64,000 bases of DNA from Armatimonadota bacterium. Its GTDB lineage: Bacteria > Sysuimicrobiota > Sysuimicrobiia > Sysuimicrobiales > Sysuimicrobiaceae. Positions 7,027 to 16,535 of this stretch are shown here, piece after piece; position 1 is the first letter of the stretch; every line of letters starts with the position of its first letter. A program made the position numbers and the translations under genes. Below the pieces are notes generated by a model that saw only the letters and a program-made list of their open reading frames with translations, was not told the origin of the DNA and did not search any database. The stretch is from NCBI GenBank assembly GCA_031432545.1, contig JAVKGX010000003.1:1-64000 (forward strand), in the 5' to 3' direction.

Positions 7027-8613
7027 ATGAGGATCGTTTCGCCATCGGGTGTGGAGGTACGCGGTCCCGAAGTTCCGGGTGCCGAGCGGGTCCTCACCCC
7101 AGAAGCCCTGGACTTCGTCGGCGCGCTGCACTTGGAGTTCCGCGCCAGGCGCGGCGCGCTGCTGGAGCGCCGGTCGCAGAGGCAGGTGGAGATCCTCGCC
7201 GGCGCGATGCCCGACTTCCTCCCCGAAACCGCGGCTGTACGCGACGGCGCGTGGCGGGTGGCGCCGGCACCTCCCGATCTCGAGGACCGGCGCGTGGAGA
7301 TCACCGGTCCCGTCGAGCGCAAGATGATGATCAACGCGCTCAACTCCGGCGCGCGCGTCTTCATGGCCGACTTCGAGGACGCGCTGTCGCCGACCTGGGC
7401 GAACGTCGTCGCGGGCCAGCAGAACCTGATCGACGCCGTGCGCCGCACGATCACCTACACGAGTCCGGAGGGCAAGCGCTACCGGCTGAACGAGACGACC
7501 GCCACGCTGGTGGTGCGGCCCCGGGGATGGCACCTGGTCGAAAAGCACGTGTGGGTGGACGGCGAGCCGATCTCGGCCAGCCTGTTCGACTTCGGGCTGT
7601 ACTTCTTTCACAACGCGCGGGAGCTGCTGGATCTGGGCAGCGGTCCGTACTTCTACCTCCCCAAACTCGAGAGCCACCTCGAGGCGGCTTTGTGGAACGA
7701 CGTGTTCCAGTATGCGCAGGACGCGGTGGGCATCCCGCGGGGGACGATCCGGGCCACGGTGCTGATCGAGACGATCCTGGCGGCGTTCGAGATGGATGAG
7801 ATCCTCTACGAACTGCGGGACCACGCATCCGGGCTGAACGCTGGGCGCTGGGACTACATCTTCAGCGTGATCAAGAAGTTCCGCCACCGTCCCGACTTCG
7901 TGCTCCCTGACCGTGCGCAGGTCACCATGGTGGTGCCGTTCATGCGCGCCTACACCGAGCTGCTGGTCAAGACGTGCCACCGCCGCGGCGCGCACGCGAT
8001 CGGCGGCATGGCGGCGTTCATCCCCAGCCGCAAGGACCCGGCGGTCAACGAGGTGGCGCTGGCGAAGGTGCGCGAAGACAAAGAGCGGGAGTCGGGCGAC
8101 GGGTTCGACGGGACCTGGGTGGCACATCCGGACCTGGTGGCGGTGGCGCAGGATCCGTTCGACCGCGTGCTGGGCGGCCGCCCGCACCAGAAGGAGCGGC
8201 TGCGGGAGGACGTGCAGGTGACCGCGCGAGACCTGCTGGACATCCGCGTCCCCGGCGGCTCGATCACGGGCGACGGGGTGCGCAACGACGTCAGCGTGGC
8301 CCTGCAGTATCTCGATGCCTGGCTGCAGGGCACGGGAGCGGCCGCGATCTACAACCTGATGGAAGACACGGCGACCGCCGAGATCTGCCGCGCCCAGCTG
8401 TGGCAGTGGATTCGCCACGGCGCCAGATTGCACAAGGACGGCGCGGTGGATGAGGCGCTGTACCGTTCATTGCGGGAAGCGGAAGTCGAGCGCCTGGTCC
8501 GCGAGGGAGCCGCCGGATCGAAGGTAGGCGAGGCCGCAGAGATCCTCGACGCACTCGTGCTCAGCGAGGAGTTCGTGGAGTTCTTGACGGTGCCGGGGTA
8601 CGAGCGGCTATAG
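7027..8613 (+). CDS. aceB: malate synthase A
   Basis: Condenses glyoxylate with acetyl-CoA to malate. 528 residues from ATG 7027, preceded by GGAGAAG; TTG 7012 is an alternative. Typical form-A malate synthase landmarks are visible: [13 protein letters not shown] near residue 120, a [11 protein letters not shown] block, [16 protein letters not shown] (catalytic Arg/Glu region), YIFSVIKKF and [13 protein letters not shown]. glcD follows after 43 bases, then glcE and glcF, so glyoxylate made by glycolate oxidase would be used directly here. No isocitrate lyase is visible in the window. Confidence 0.95.
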   Translation: MRIVSPSGVEVRGPEVPGAERVLTPEALDFVGALHLEFRARRGALLERRSQRQVEILAGAMPDFLPETAAVRDGAWRVAPAPPDLEDRRVEITGPVERKMMINALNSGARVFMADFEDALSPTWANVVAGQQNLIDAVRRTITYTSPEGKRYRLNETTATLVVRPRGWHLVEKHVWVDGEPISASLFDFGLYFFHNARELLDLGSGPYFYLPKLESHLEAALWNDVFQYAQDAVGIPRGTIRATVLIETILAAFEMDEILYELRDHASGLNAGRWDYIFSVIKKFRHRPDFVLPDRAQVTMVVPFMRAYTELLVKTCHRRGAHAIGGMAAFIPSRKDPAVNEVALAKVREDKERESGDGFDGTWVAHPDLVAVAQDPFDRVLGGRPHQKERLREDVQVTARDLLDIRVPGGSITGDGVRNDVSVALQYLDAWLQGTGAAAIYNLMEDTATAEICRAQLWQWIRHGARLHKDGAVDEALYRSLREAEVERLVREGAAGSKVGEAAEILDALVLSEEFVEFLTVPGYERL

Positions 8614-8656
8614 GAGCGCGACTCACCCCTCCCTGACGCCCGTCGGTCATGAAACC

Positions 8657-10042
8657 GTGAGCACGTTCGACATCCGATCATCGCTTCGGGAGATCTACCC
8701 ACCCGCTCGGATCCTGACGCGACCGGCCGAGCTGGCGCCGTACGAATCCGACGCGCTGACGGCTTTCCGCGCCCGGCCGGTCGCCGTCGTCCTGCCGCAG
8801 ACGCAGGACGAGGTCGTGGCCACCGTCCGCTGGTGCAACCGTACGGGTGTACCGTTCGTGGCGCGGGGCAGCGGCACCAGCCTGTCGGGCGGCTCGCTTC
8901 CCGTGCCCGACGGGATCGTGATCGCCCTCAACCGATTGAACCGCATCCTGCGCCTGGACCCGACCGAACGCCTGGCCGTGGTGGAACCGGGCGTCATCAA
9001 CAGCGACGTCTCGCGGGCGGCCGCGCCCCATGGTCTGTACTACGTGCCCGATCCGAGCAGCCAGCCGGTCTGCACGATCGGGGGCAACGTCGCGTTCAAC
9101 TCCGGCGGGGCCCACTGCCTGAAGTACGGGATGACCACCAACCACGTGCTGGCGATCAAGGCCGTGCTGGCCGACGGCGAGGTGGTGCAGCTGGGGGGCG
9201 GCAGCGTCGAGGGCGTCGGGCCGGACCTGGTTGGGATCTTCGTCGGCTCCGAGGGGCTGTTGGGCATCGCGCTGGAAATCACGCTCCGGCTGCTGCCCAA
9301 GCCCGAAGGCTACCGCACGGTGCTGGCAGCGTATCGCACCCTCGAGGCGGCGGGCGAGGCGGTGGCCCAGGTGGTGGCGGCGGGGTTGCTGCCCGGCGCG
9401 ATGGAGATCATGGATCGGCTGGCCATCGAGGCCGCGGAAGCCGCGGTTGGGGCGGGGTATCCGTTGGACGCGGCGGCCATCCTGATCGTCGAACTCGAAG
9501 GCGAACTCCCCGAGATCGAAGCCGAACTGGCGCACCTGATGCGGGTCATCAAGGTTTCGGGGGCCTACGAAGTCCGCCTGGCGCGCGACGAGGCGCAGCG
9601 GCAGGTGATCTGGAAGGGGCGTAAGAGCGCGTTCTCCGCGGTGGGGCGACTGAGCCCCGATTACATCGTCCAGGACGGCGTCGTCCCGCGCGGCCGGCTC
9701 GCAGAGGCGCTCGCGGAGATCGAGCGGTTGAGCCGCGAGTCAGGCATCCGCGTCGCCAACGTGTTCCACGCCGGCGACGGCAACCTGCACCCGCTCATCC
9801 TCTACGACGGACGCCAGCCGGGCGCGCTGGCACGGGCGGAGGAACTCGCCGGCGAGATCCTGCGGCTGTGCGTGCGTCTGGGGGGATCGATCACCGGCGA
9901 GCACGGCGTGGGGATGGAAAAGCGCGACTACCTGCCGCAGATGTTCGGCCAGGCGGACCTGGAGGCGATGCGGCGGTTGCGGCGGGCTGTCGACCCGCTG
10001 GAACTGTCCAACCGGGGCAAGATGTTCCCATCGCGCGAGTGA
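8657..10042 (+). CDS. glcD: glycolate oxidase FAD-binding subunit GlcD
   Basis: Oxidises glycolate (or D-lactate) to glyoxylate (or pyruvate) with FAD, passing electrons to the GlcE/GlcF partners. 461 residues from GTG 8657. The PCMH-type FAD domain shows [16 protein letters not shown] and [21 protein letters not shown] in the first 160 residues. The C-terminal cap ends with [14 protein letters not shown] and [17 protein letters not shown], which carry the metal-binding His residues and a conserved Glu-His pair. Its stop codon overlaps the GTG start of glcE, indicating translational coupling. Confidence 0.94.
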   Translation: MSTFDIRSSLREIYPPARILTRPAELAPYESDALTAFRARPVAVVLPQTQDEVVATVRWCNRTGVPFVARGSGTSLSGGSLPVPDGIVIALNRLNRILRLDPTERLAVVEPGVINSDVSRAAAPHGLYYVPDPSSQPVCTIGGNVAFNSGGAHCLKYGMTTNHVLAIKAVLADGEVVQLGGGSVEGVGPDLVGIFVGSEGLLGIALEITLRLLPKPEGYRTVLAAYRTLEAAGEAVAQVVAAGLLPGAMEIMDRLAIEAAEAAVGAGYPLDAAAILIVELEGELPEIEAELAHLMRVIKVSGAYEVRLARDEAQRQVIWKGRKSAFSAVGRLSPDYIVQDGVVPRGRLAEALAEIERLSRESGIRVANVFHAGDGNLHPLILYDGRQPGALARAEELAGEILRLCVRLGGSITGEHGVGMEKRDYLPQMFGQADLEAMRRLRRAVDPLELSNRGKMFPSRE

Positions 10043-11127
10043 GCCTGCGCATGATCTGCCGCCCACGCAGCATCGACGATGTGCAGGAGGTGGTGCGCGA
10101 GCGTACGCGGATCAGGCCGCGCGGGGGCGGCACCAAGACCGCGCTCTCGGCTCCCGCCGACGGCGAGACGGTCGTGGACATGTCGGGCCTGACAGGGGTC
10201 GTGGAGTACGATCCGGGCGAGTTCACCTTCAGCGCGCTGGCTGGCACGCCGGTGCGCGAAGTGGAAGCACTGCTTGCACAGCACGGTCAGTACCTACCCT
10301 TCGACCCGCCGCTCGCCGCGGCGGGGGCCACGCTGGGTGGGACCGTCGCCGCGGGTTTGAGCGGGCCCCGGCGGTATCGCTACGGCGGGGTACGGGACTT
10401 CGTGCTCGGCGTGCGATTCGTCGACGGCGAGGGGCGCGTCGTGCGTGGCGGCGGCAAGGTCGTCAAGAACGTCGCCGGTTTCGACTTTCCCAAGCTGATG
10501 GTCGGGAGCCTGGGGCGGTTGGGTGTGCTGGTCGAACTCTCGTTCAAGGTCTTCCCGAGGCCACGGTCGTACGCAACGGTGCACGTCGAGCGCGCCGACA
10601 TGAGCGCGGCGGTGGAGGCGCTGAAAGACCTCTACGTGAGTCGGTTCGACATCGAGGCGCTGGACCTGGAGCCGCCGGGCGTTCTGTGGGTACGAATCGG
10701 GGGCCTATCCGAGTCCCTGGACGTGCGGCTGCAGCGGCTGCTGGAGTTCTTGGGGCGGGCGGCGCGGGTTTTGCGCGGCGACGAGGAAGTTGCGCTGTGG
10801 GAGTCCGTCCGCGAGTTCTCGTGGGTTCCCGCCGGATGTTCCCTGGTCAAGGTGTCAATCACACCGGGACGGGTTACGGCACTGGAGGAGCGACTGGCAG
10901 CGAGGGAGCCTGCGCGCCGGTACAGCGTCGGCGGCAACCTGGCATGGGTAGCGTGCCCCGGTGACCTCGGAGACCTGGACGCGATCCTGACGTCTGTTGG
11001 ACTGGCGGGCCTGTGCGTTCTGGGTCCTCCGGGGCGGGTGCGCCTGGGCGCGTGGGGCGACGGTGTGTTCGCCGAGAGGGTGAAGCGCGCCCTCGACCCT
11101 GGGGGGCGCTTCGGGAGAATTGCCTAG
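10039..11127 (+). CDS. glcE: glycolate oxidase subunit GlcE (FAD-binding)
   Basis: Second FAD-binding subunit of glycolate oxidase, about 362 residues. GTG 10039 overlaps the glcD stop as GTGA; ATG 10051 is a nearby alternative. The N-terminal FAD domain contains [13 protein letters not shown] and [22 protein letters not shown], then [12 protein letters not shown] and [19 protein letters not shown], typical of GlcE. It lacks the C-terminal metal-binding His cluster found in GlcD, as expected. It sits between glcD and glcF, touching both. Confidence 0.93.
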   Translation: MSLRMICRPRSIDDVQEVVRERTRIRPRGGGTKTALSAPADGETVVDMSGLTGVVEYDPGEFTFSALAGTPVREVEALLAQHGQYLPFDPPLAAAGATLGGTVAAGLSGPRRYRYGGVRDFVLGVRFVDGEGRVVRGGGKVVKNVAGFDFPKLMVGSLGRLGVLVELSFKVFPRPRSYATVHVERADMSAAVEALKDLYVSRFDIEALDLEPPGVLWVRIGGLSESLDVRLQRLLEFLGRAARVLRGDEEVALWESVREFSWVPAGCSLVKVSITPGRVTALEERLAAREPARRYSVGGNLAWVACPGDLGDLDAILTSVGLAGLCVLGPPGRVRLGAWGDGVFAERVKRALDPGGRFGRIA

Positions 11128-12395
11128 TGCAGCATAAGATTCCGCTGGGGCGGTACGGAGCGGCCGGTGCGCACATGGCCCAGGCCGTGGAGACGTGCGT
11201 GCACTGCGGGTTCTGTCTTCCCGCCTGCCCCACGTACCGTGTGCTCGGCGAAGAGATGGACTCCCCGCGCGGCCGCATCTTCCTCATGAAGGAAGTCCTG
11301 GAGGGCAGTCTGGCACCGGACGAAGCGGCGCCGTTCGTCGACAGGTGCCTGGGGTGCATGGCCTGCGTGACCGCATGCCCTTCCGGAGTCCGGTACGGCG
11401 AGCTGCTCGTACCTTTCCGCGATCATGCCGAACAGCACCGCCGCCGGCCCATCGGCGAGCGGGTGCTGCGTCGGGTGGTGATGGCGACGCTGCCCCATCC
11501 GGGGCGGTTCCGTCTCGCCGCGTGGGCAGGACGCCTCGCGGGCCCGTTGGCCCATATCCTGCCGTCACGCCTGCAGGCGATGGTGGAACTGCTCCCGTCT
11601 TCCCTTCCCTCGGCATTGCCGTTGCCTGAGGTCGTTCCGGCGCAGGGAACGCGTCGCGCGCGCGTGGCGCTGCTGTCGGGATGTGTGCAGGAGGTGCTCG
11701 CGCCCGAGATCAACCGGGCGACGCTGCGTGTGCTGAGCCGCAACGGCATCGAGACCGTGATCTCCAAGGAGCAGGGATGCTGCGGCGCTCTCCCGATGCA
11801 CGCGGGAGAAGCGAAGCTGGCGCGCGCTCTGGCTCGCCGCAACCTCGCAGCGTTCCCTCCCGACGTGGATGCGGTGGTGACGAATGCGGCCGGATGCGGA
11901 TCGGCGATGCGCGAGTACGGCCTGCTGTTTGCCGGCCACCCCGAAGCGCCGACCGCCGAGGCGTTGGCGCGCAGGGTGCGCGACGTGAGCGACTTCCTCG
12001 CCGAAGTCGGCATCGTGCCTTCAGGCTCGCTTGGTGCTGGGGTACGGGTGGCCTACCACGATCCCTGCCACCTCGCTCACGCGCAGGGGGTACGCGAGGC
12101 ACCGCGGCGGCTGCTGTCAACCGTCGCCAACCTGAGTCTATTGGAGCCGGAGGAGTGGGAGATCTGCTGCGGGTCGGCTGGGATCTACAACCTCGAACAG
12201 CCGGACATCGCCCAAGACCTCGGCCGCCGCAAGGCCCACAACCTGCTGGCCACCGGTGCCGAGGTGGTGGCCACCGGCAACGTCGGGTGCATCGTGCAGA
12301 TCCGGGCGCACCTCGCGAGGCTGGGCAGATCCCTGCCCGTCTTGCACACCATGGAGATCCTCGACCGGGCGTATTCTGGGCTTCCCCTCGCGTAG
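11127..12395 (+). CDS. glcF: glycolate oxidase iron-sulfur subunit GlcF
   Basis: Electron-transfer subunit, about 422 residues from GTG 11127, whose first base is the last base of the glcE stop; GGGAGA lies about 10 bases upstream. Two 4Fe-4S motifs are present: [12 protein letters not shown] near residue 22 and [12 protein letters not shown] near residue 75. Two cysteine-rich CCG-type domains follow, seen as [16 protein letters not shown] and [13 protein letters not shown]. This layout is standard for GlcF and other respiratory CCG-domain subunits. A convergent lyase gene follows, separated by a hairpin. Confidence 0.94.
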   Translation: MQHKIPLGRYGAAGAHMAQAVETCVHCGFCLPACPTYRVLGEEMDSPRGRIFLMKEVLEGSLAPDEAAPFVDRCLGCMACVTACPSGVRYGELLVPFRDHAEQHRRRPIGERVLRRVVMATLPHPGRFRLAAWAGRLAGPLAHILPSRLQAMVELLPSSLPSALPLPEVVPAQGTRRARVALLSGCVQEVLAPEINRATLRVLSRNGIETVISKEQGCCGALPMHAGEAKLARALARRNLAAFPPDVDAVVTNAAGCGSAMREYGLLFAGHPEAPTAEALARRVRDVSDFLAEVGIVPSGSLGAGVRVAYHDPCHLAHAQGVREAPRRLLSTVANLSLLEPEEWEICCGSAGIYNLEQPDIAQDLGRRKAHNLLATGAEVVATGNVGCIVQIRAHLARLGRSLPVLHTMEILDRAYSGLPLA

Positions 12396-12412
12396 GTGCC
12401 AGCCACGGTGGT

Positions 12413-12444
12413 GGCACGGTGGTCAGACCATCAGACCACGTGCC
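12413..12444. terminator. stem-loop between convergent glcF and lyase genes
   Basis: GGCAC (12413-12417) and GTGGTC (12419-12424) pair with GACCAC (12434-12439) and GTGCC (12440-12444), one bulged G, 9-base loop. Further GTGCCA/TGGCAC repeats lie on the left side. There is no T-tract, so it may serve as a bidirectional pause or protective 3' end rather than a classical terminator. Confidence 0.45.
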
Positions 12445-12459
12445 AGGCACGCAACGGTG

Positions 12460-13386
12460 TCAGGCACCCACGTCGCGTATCTGCCGGGCCTTGTGCACCA
12501 CCGCCTGCGCCATCCGGACCGAGGCCGCATCGACCATCCGGCCGTCGACGGCGAGGACCCCGCGTCCGTCGCGCCGCGCCTGTTCGTAGGCCTCCAGCAC
12601 ACGCCGTGCCCAGATGACTTCGGCTTCGGTCGGGGAGAAGACTTCGTTGGCGATCGGAACCTGCGCTGGGTGGACGCACCACTTGCCGTCGAACCCCATC
12701 GCCCGCGCCACCTCGCACGAACGCCGGAAGCCCTCGAGGTCGCGAACGCCGGCAAACGGGCCGTCCTGCGCGCGCAGCCCACGGGCGCGGGCGGCGACCA
12801 CGATGCGGTGCATCGGATAGTGCCAGCGGTGACCGGGATATCGGGCATCCCACTCGTCGGGCACACCGATGGCCGTCGAGGGCATGCCCATCGATGCCGC
12901 ATAGTCTCCCGGACCGAAGACCAAGGCTTCGAGTCGATCGCTGGCCGCCGCGATGAGGTCGACGTTGACCACACCCAGCGCCGTCTCGATCTGTGCCTCG
13001 ATCCCGATCCGACGGCCGCCTCCCGCAGCGAGCTCGAGCTGATCGAGCAGCGTCGCGACAAACGTAACGTCCTCGATGCGCCCGACCTTGGGCACCATCA
13101 CGCAGTCGACGACGGTTCCGGCCGATTCCAAGATCTCGACGAGGTCGCCGTACGCCCAGGGTGTGTCCAGGGCGTTGATGCGGAACATGCACACCCTTCC
13201 AGTCCAGTCCAGGTCCTGCAAGGCGCGAACCACGTTGGCCCGGCTCGGCGCTTTGTGCTCGGGCGGGACCGCGTCCTCGAGATCGACGAGTACCGCGTCT
13301 GCGCCGGAAGCCAGGGCCTTCTCGATCATCCGTGCGCTCGAGGCGGGGACGACGAGGATCGACCGCTCGAGCCTGGGTGGGACCAT
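12460..13386 (-). CDS. HpcH/HpaI-family lyase, malyl-CoA or citramalyl-CoA lyase type
   Basis: 308 residues from ATG 13386; an upstream in-frame extension to 13854 antisense to the MFS gene is rejected. Family features: RSILVVPASSARMIEKAL at the N-terminus, DAVLVDLEDAVPP (acidic metal-binding region), VMVPKV, IGIEAQIETALGV (catalytic/metal Glu) and GFDGKWCVHPAQV near the C-terminus. Members cleave or form CoA esters such as malyl-CoA, beta-methylmalyl-CoA or citramalyl-CoA, or hydrolyse malyl-CoA; the exact substrate cannot be read. It faces the malate synthase/glycolate oxidase genes, so a malyl-CoA to acetyl-CoA plus glyoxylate reaction is plausible. Confidence 0.85.
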   Translation of the reverse strand: MVPPRLERSILVVPASSARMIEKALASGADAVLVDLEDAVPPEHKAPSRANVVRALQDLDWTGRVCMFRINALDTPWAYGDLVEILESAGTVVDCVMVPKVGRIEDVTFVATLLDQLELAAGGGRRIGIEAQIETALGVVNVDLIAAASDRLEALVFGPGDYAASMGMPSTAIGVPDEWDARYPGHRWHYPMHRIVVAARARGLRAQDGPFAGVRDLEGFRRSCEVARAMGFDGKWCVHPAQVPIANEVFSPTEAEVIWARRVLEAYEQARRDGRGVLAVDGRMVDAASVRMAQAVVHKARQIRDVGA

Positions 13387-13450
13387 GCCGACCTCCTCGA
13401 TATCTGTGTGACAATGAGTTCGCAAACGCGTGGGCGGGATCCTACGGAGT

Positions 13451-14944
13451 ATGAAGATCGTCGTGACGCGTCCTGAGCTGGACACGATGACCGGCCGCGA
13501 CCGCTGGCTGGTGACGTACGCCGTGATGCTCGGCATGTTCCTGGCGGCGCTGGATACGACGATCGTCGCGACGGCTCTGCCCACGATCGCCCGCACGCTG
13601 GACGGCATCGAACTGTACCCGTGGGTCGTCGCCGCATACTCGCTAACGATGACCGCGGGGACTCCTGTGTTCGGTCGCCTCAGCGACCGGTATGGACGTC
13701 GGCGCGTATACCTGTTCGGGATCGCGGCGTTCCTCGCAGGCTCGGCGCTGTGTGGTGCGGCGCGGACGATGCCGCAGCTCGTCGTGTTCCGGGCGATCCA
13801 GGGGATCGGGGCTGGGGCGCTGCTGCCGATCGCCATCACGATCATCGGCGACATCTACACCGTGGAGGAGCGCGCGCGCATCCAGGGGCTGTTCAGCGGC
13901 GTGTGGGGCGTGGCGAGCATCGTCGGTCCCGTCTTGGGCGGCGTGATCGTGAACTTCTGGTCGTGGCCGTGGATCTTCTATGTGAACCTTCCGATCGGGG
14001 CCGTAGCGCTGTGGGTCGTGTGGAGAGGGTATCCGGAGCGTCCCGCGGCCGCCGAGGGCGACGTGGACGTGCCGGGAGCCGTGCTGCTGGTGGCTTCCGT
14101 GGTGCTGCTGCTGGTGAGCCTCGAGCGGGGAAGCGTGCACTGGGCCGGTGTCGGGGCGAGCGTGCTGCTGGGGGCTGTGTTCGTGTACAGGGAAACACGG
14201 GTGGCGCACCCAATCCTGCCCCTGGAGTTGTTTCGCAACCGCGTCGTGGCGGTGACGTCGATCAGCGGGTTGCTGATCGGGGCCGCGTTGTTCGGGAGTT
14301 TGTACTACATTCCTCTGTTCGTCCAGGGCGTGCGGGGTGGGGCGGCGACCGACGCGGGGTTTGCGCTGATGCCGCTGATGCTGTCGTGGACGGTCGCGAG
14401 CACGATCGGCGGCCGCCTGATATTGCGGATCGGTTTCCGCGCGATCGCCTCCGTTGGGCTTGCGCTGCTGGCCGGCGGCTTCGTGTTGCTGACACGCATG
14501 AACCCGCAGATGTCTGTCGCGGCGGTGCAGTTCGCGACCGCCCTGCTCGGCACGGGCATGGGACTCGCGATCCTGGTGTTCGTGCTCGCCGTGCAGACTT
14601 CGGTCCCCTACGCGCAGCGTGGTCTCGCCACGTCGCTGACCCTGTTCTTCCGGACGATCGGCGGCGCGATCGGTGTGAGTTTGCTGGGTAGCCTCCTGCT
14701 CGCGCGTCTGGCGGCCGACGGGTTTCCCGCGCGGGCGGTGCAGACGGTCCTCGACCCGGTCAGGCGCGCGGCGCTGCCCGGCGCCACGCTGAGCGCGATG
14801 CAGGATTCGCTCGCCTCCGGGCTCGGCACGCTGTTTGCGGTGTCGCTGGTCCTGGTGCTTCTCGCGCTCGTCTCGCTGCGCTGGCTGCCGGCCGGACGGG
14901 CGGTTGACCTCCGCGCGTCGGTCGCTCCGGAAGCCGCCGAGTAG
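13451..14944 (+). CDS. MFS multidrug exporter, DHA2 (EmrB/QacA) family
   Basis: About 497 residues with some 14 hydrophobic helices. The N-terminal signature LDTTIVATALPTIA, the MFS loop motif GRLSDRYGRRRVYLFG and the VVFRAIQGIGAGALLP/GPVLGGVI motif C region identify a drug:H+ antiporter of the DHA2 type. The frame extends to GTG 13430; ATG 13451 is reported and ATG 13487 is also possible because no site has a well-spaced ribosome sequence. Substrate unknown. It is divergent from the lyase gene and convergent with arsM. Confidence 0.9.
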   Translation: MKIVVTRPELDTMTGRDRWLVTYAVMLGMFLAALDTTIVATALPTIARTLDGIELYPWVVAAYSLTMTAGTPVFGRLSDRYGRRRVYLFGIAAFLAGSALCGAARTMPQLVVFRAIQGIGAGALLPIAITIIGDIYTVEERARIQGLFSGVWGVASIVGPVLGGVIVNFWSWPWIFYVNLPIGAVALWVVWRGYPERPAAAEGDVDVPGAVLLVASVVLLLVSLERGSVHWAGVGASVLLGAVFVYRETRVAHPILPLELFRNRVVAVTSISGLLIGAALFGSLYYIPLFVQGVRGGAATDAGFALMPLMLSWTVASTIGGRLILRIGFRAIASVGLALLAGGFVLLTRMNPQMSVAAVQFATALLGTGMGLAILVFVLAVQTSVPYAQRGLATSLTLFFRTIGGAIGVSLLGSLLLARLAADGFPARAVQTVLDPVRRAALPGATLSAMQDSLASGLGTLFAVSLVLVLLALVSLRWLPAGRAVDLRASVAPEAAE

Positions 14945-14966
14945 CAAAGACCCCAGCAGCCCGAAC

Positions 14967-15764
14967 CTACGTGTCTGTGGGCTTCGGCTGGCCTTGAGAT
15001 CCCCGTGCCCCCGCTGGCCGGCGATCGGTGGGCTTGACTGCGATCACCGTCGCGGTGAACACCGGCGCCGCCGAACAGCACCCGGCTTCGCCGCATCCGT
15101 CGGACAGGCCGCGCGTCAGGCGCACGCCCACGAACCCCGCCTCCCGGACGGCCCGCAGGTACTCCGCCACGGGGAGCGCCCCCGCCAGACACGCGCTCCA
15201 AGCTTCCGGATCCTCGCGCAGTTCTTGCGGCAGCGCCGCCGACGCCAGGATGTCGGAGACGACGAGCCGACCGCCGGGCCGCAGCACCCGGTACGCTTCT
15301 CGGAAGACGCGGGCCTTGTCCGGTAAGAGGTTGATCACGCAGTTGCTCAGGATCACGTCGGCAAACGCGTCCGGCAGCGGCAGCGCCTCAATGTCCCCCA
15401 GCACGGACGAGACGTTGCGCACGTCCAGGCGCCGGGCATTGCGTTCCGCTCGCTCGATCATCTCCGGCGTCATGTCGACGCCGACGACGTGCCCTTCCTC
15501 CGTGACCGCCCGCGCCGCCAGGAACAGGTCCAGCCCCGCACCCGAGCCCAGGTCCACAACCACCTCGCCGGGCTTGAGGCCCGCGGCCGACACGGGGCTG
15601 CCGCATCCGAGCGAGGTGTTGCGCACCTCTTCTGGGACCCCCGCCAGGACTGCGGGATCGTAGCCCAGTGGCTCCGGACCGCAGCAGCACCCACATCCCG
15701 CATCGCGTGTGGCCTGCTGAGCGTACCGGGCCCGAACCGCCCGTTTCAGGTTGTCTGGTTGCAT
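14967..15764 (-). CDS. arsM: arsenite S-adenosylmethionine methyltransferase
   Basis: Methylates As(III) using S-adenosylmethionine. 265 residues from ATG 15764 with GGAGGTG about 6 bases upstream. An N-terminal CGCCCG cysteine cluster is followed by LGCGSP, the SAM-binding VVDLGSGAGLDLFLAA, VVGVDMTPEMIE, LSNCVINLLPDK, and a later conserved cysteine in AWSACLAGALP, the cysteine pattern that distinguishes ArsM from other class I methyltransferases. A further Cys cluster GCGEAGCC lies near the C-terminus. It follows an ArsR regulator and a small ORF on the same strand. Confidence 0.93.
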   Translation of the reverse strand: MQPDNLKRAVRARYAQQATRDAGCGCCCGPEPLGYDPAVLAGVPEEVRNTSLGCGSPVSAAGLKPGEVVVDLGSGAGLDLFLAARAVTEEGHVVGVDMTPEMIERAERNARRLDVRNVSSVLGDIEALPLPDAFADVILSNCVINLLPDKARVFREAYRVLRPGGRLVVSDILASAALPQELREDPEAWSACLAGALPVAEYLRAVREAGFVGVRLTRGLSDGCGEAGCCSAAPVFTATVIAVKPTDRRPAGARGSQGQPKPTDT

Positions 15765-15937
15765 GGGCACACCTCCACGCTTAAGGTTTGCCGAAACCAC
15801 CGCACGGACGGTTGTGCACAGTGTACGGCGGTGCGCCGGCGGGTCGCCTCGTGGACGAGGGTGTCTTGTCGCCGCTCGCGCAGGATCTCCCGGGTCCCCT
15901 CGCCTGCCCACGCTTCCGACAGCAAGGGGTGCATCAT
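15746..15937 (-). CDS. small protein between arsR and arsM, function unknown
   Basis: 63 codons from ATG 15937 with GAGGAGG six bases upstream, one of the best ribosome sites in the region; its 3' end overlaps the arsM start by 19 bases. The N-terminus (MMHPLLSEAWAGEGTREILR, then a basic helix) looks like the amphipathic start of small soluble proteins seen in actinobacterial genomes; the second half looks unstructured and includes CPC near the end. The real product might therefore be shorter or frameshifted. Position suggests co-expression with arsM. Confidence 0.45.
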   Translation of the reverse strand: MMHPLLSEAWAGEGTREILRERRQDTLVHEATRRRTAVHCAQPSVRWFRQTLSVEVCPCNQTT

Positions 15938-15955
15938 CTTCGCCTCCTCGATCAT

Positions 15956-15973
15956 CATCGACGAATATCGATG
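15956..15973. promoter_or_regulatory. ArsR-type operator candidate upstream of the small ORF/arsM
   Basis: Perfect inverted repeat CATCGA-CGAATA-TCGATG, 19 bases before the small ORF start. AT-rich core in a GC-rich region; shares the ATCGAT element with the site before arsR. Confidence 0.5.
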
Positions 15974-16101
15974 AATGTACCCCACAGGGAACTGCCGCAC
16001 AGCAAGGGCGATCAACACCGCGCTGTCCTCGCAGGCGCCCTGGAACTGGGCGGAGGCGGTCAGCCGCGGAGGGCTGTGCCCGTCGGATGCTGATGCGGCG
16101 T

Positions 16102-16446
16102 TCACAGCACTTCCACCAACCCCTGGGCCAGCCGCTTGACGGTGTCGCGGCGCAGGGAGTAGTACGCCCACGTCCCGCGGCGGGCGACCTCGACCAGGCC
16201 GGCGTCGCGCAGGACCTTCAGGTGGTGGGAGATCGTCGGCTGGGCCAGGTCGAAGGCTCCCTGGATTTCGCACACGCACAGCGCCGGATGGCGGGCAAGA
16301 AGCCGCGCGATGGCCAGCCGGACGGGGTCGCCCAACGCCGCGAACACCCGCGCATCGCGCTCGGCCGCCTGGCTGTCGGGCGCGGGCAATCTGACGACGC
16401 AGCAACCCGGCGGTTCCATGCGCGGCAGTGTGGTCGCAGTGCTCAT
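16102..16446 (-). CDS. arsR: ArsR/SmtB-family metalloregulator
   Basis: 114-residue winged-helix repressor from ATG 16446, with GGAGG 6 bases upstream. The helix-turn-helix reads AQPTISHHLKVLRDAGLVEV and the wing RRGTWAYYSLR. CVCE in the alpha-3 region (ALCVCEIQGAF) is the classic As(III)/Sb(III) binding pair of ArsR; a further CC pair lies near residue 15. It is predicted to release DNA on binding arsenite and so induce arsM downstream. The long open frame upstream of ATG 16446 overlaps the next gene and is rejected. Confidence 0.92.
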   Translation of the reverse strand: MSTATTLPRMEPPGCCVVRLPAPDSQAAERDARVFAALGDPVRLAIARLLARHPALCVCEIQGAFDLAQPTISHHLKVLRDAGLVEVARRGTWAYYSLRRDTVKRLAQGLVEVL

Positions 16447-16473
16447 CTTCGGCCTCCTGCGCCCAGCGTAGGG

Positions 16474-16491
16474 GATGTATCGATATATGTC
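16474..16491. promoter_or_regulatory. ArsR operator/promoter candidate before arsR
   Basis: GATGTATCGATATATGTC, an imperfect palindrome around ATCGAT at 16479-16484, lies 28 bases upstream of the arsR start and is strikingly AT-rich. It suggests autoregulation. Confidence 0.5.
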
Positions 16492-16535
16492 AATGAAATA
16501 TTTGGCGCCCCGGCGCCGGGCCGTGTGCAGGTGGC

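Noticed and set aside
13387-13854. N-terminal extension of the HpcH/HpaI lyase
   Set aside because: The extra 156 codons are antisense to the MFS gene; the family starts at MVPPRLERS (ATG 13386).
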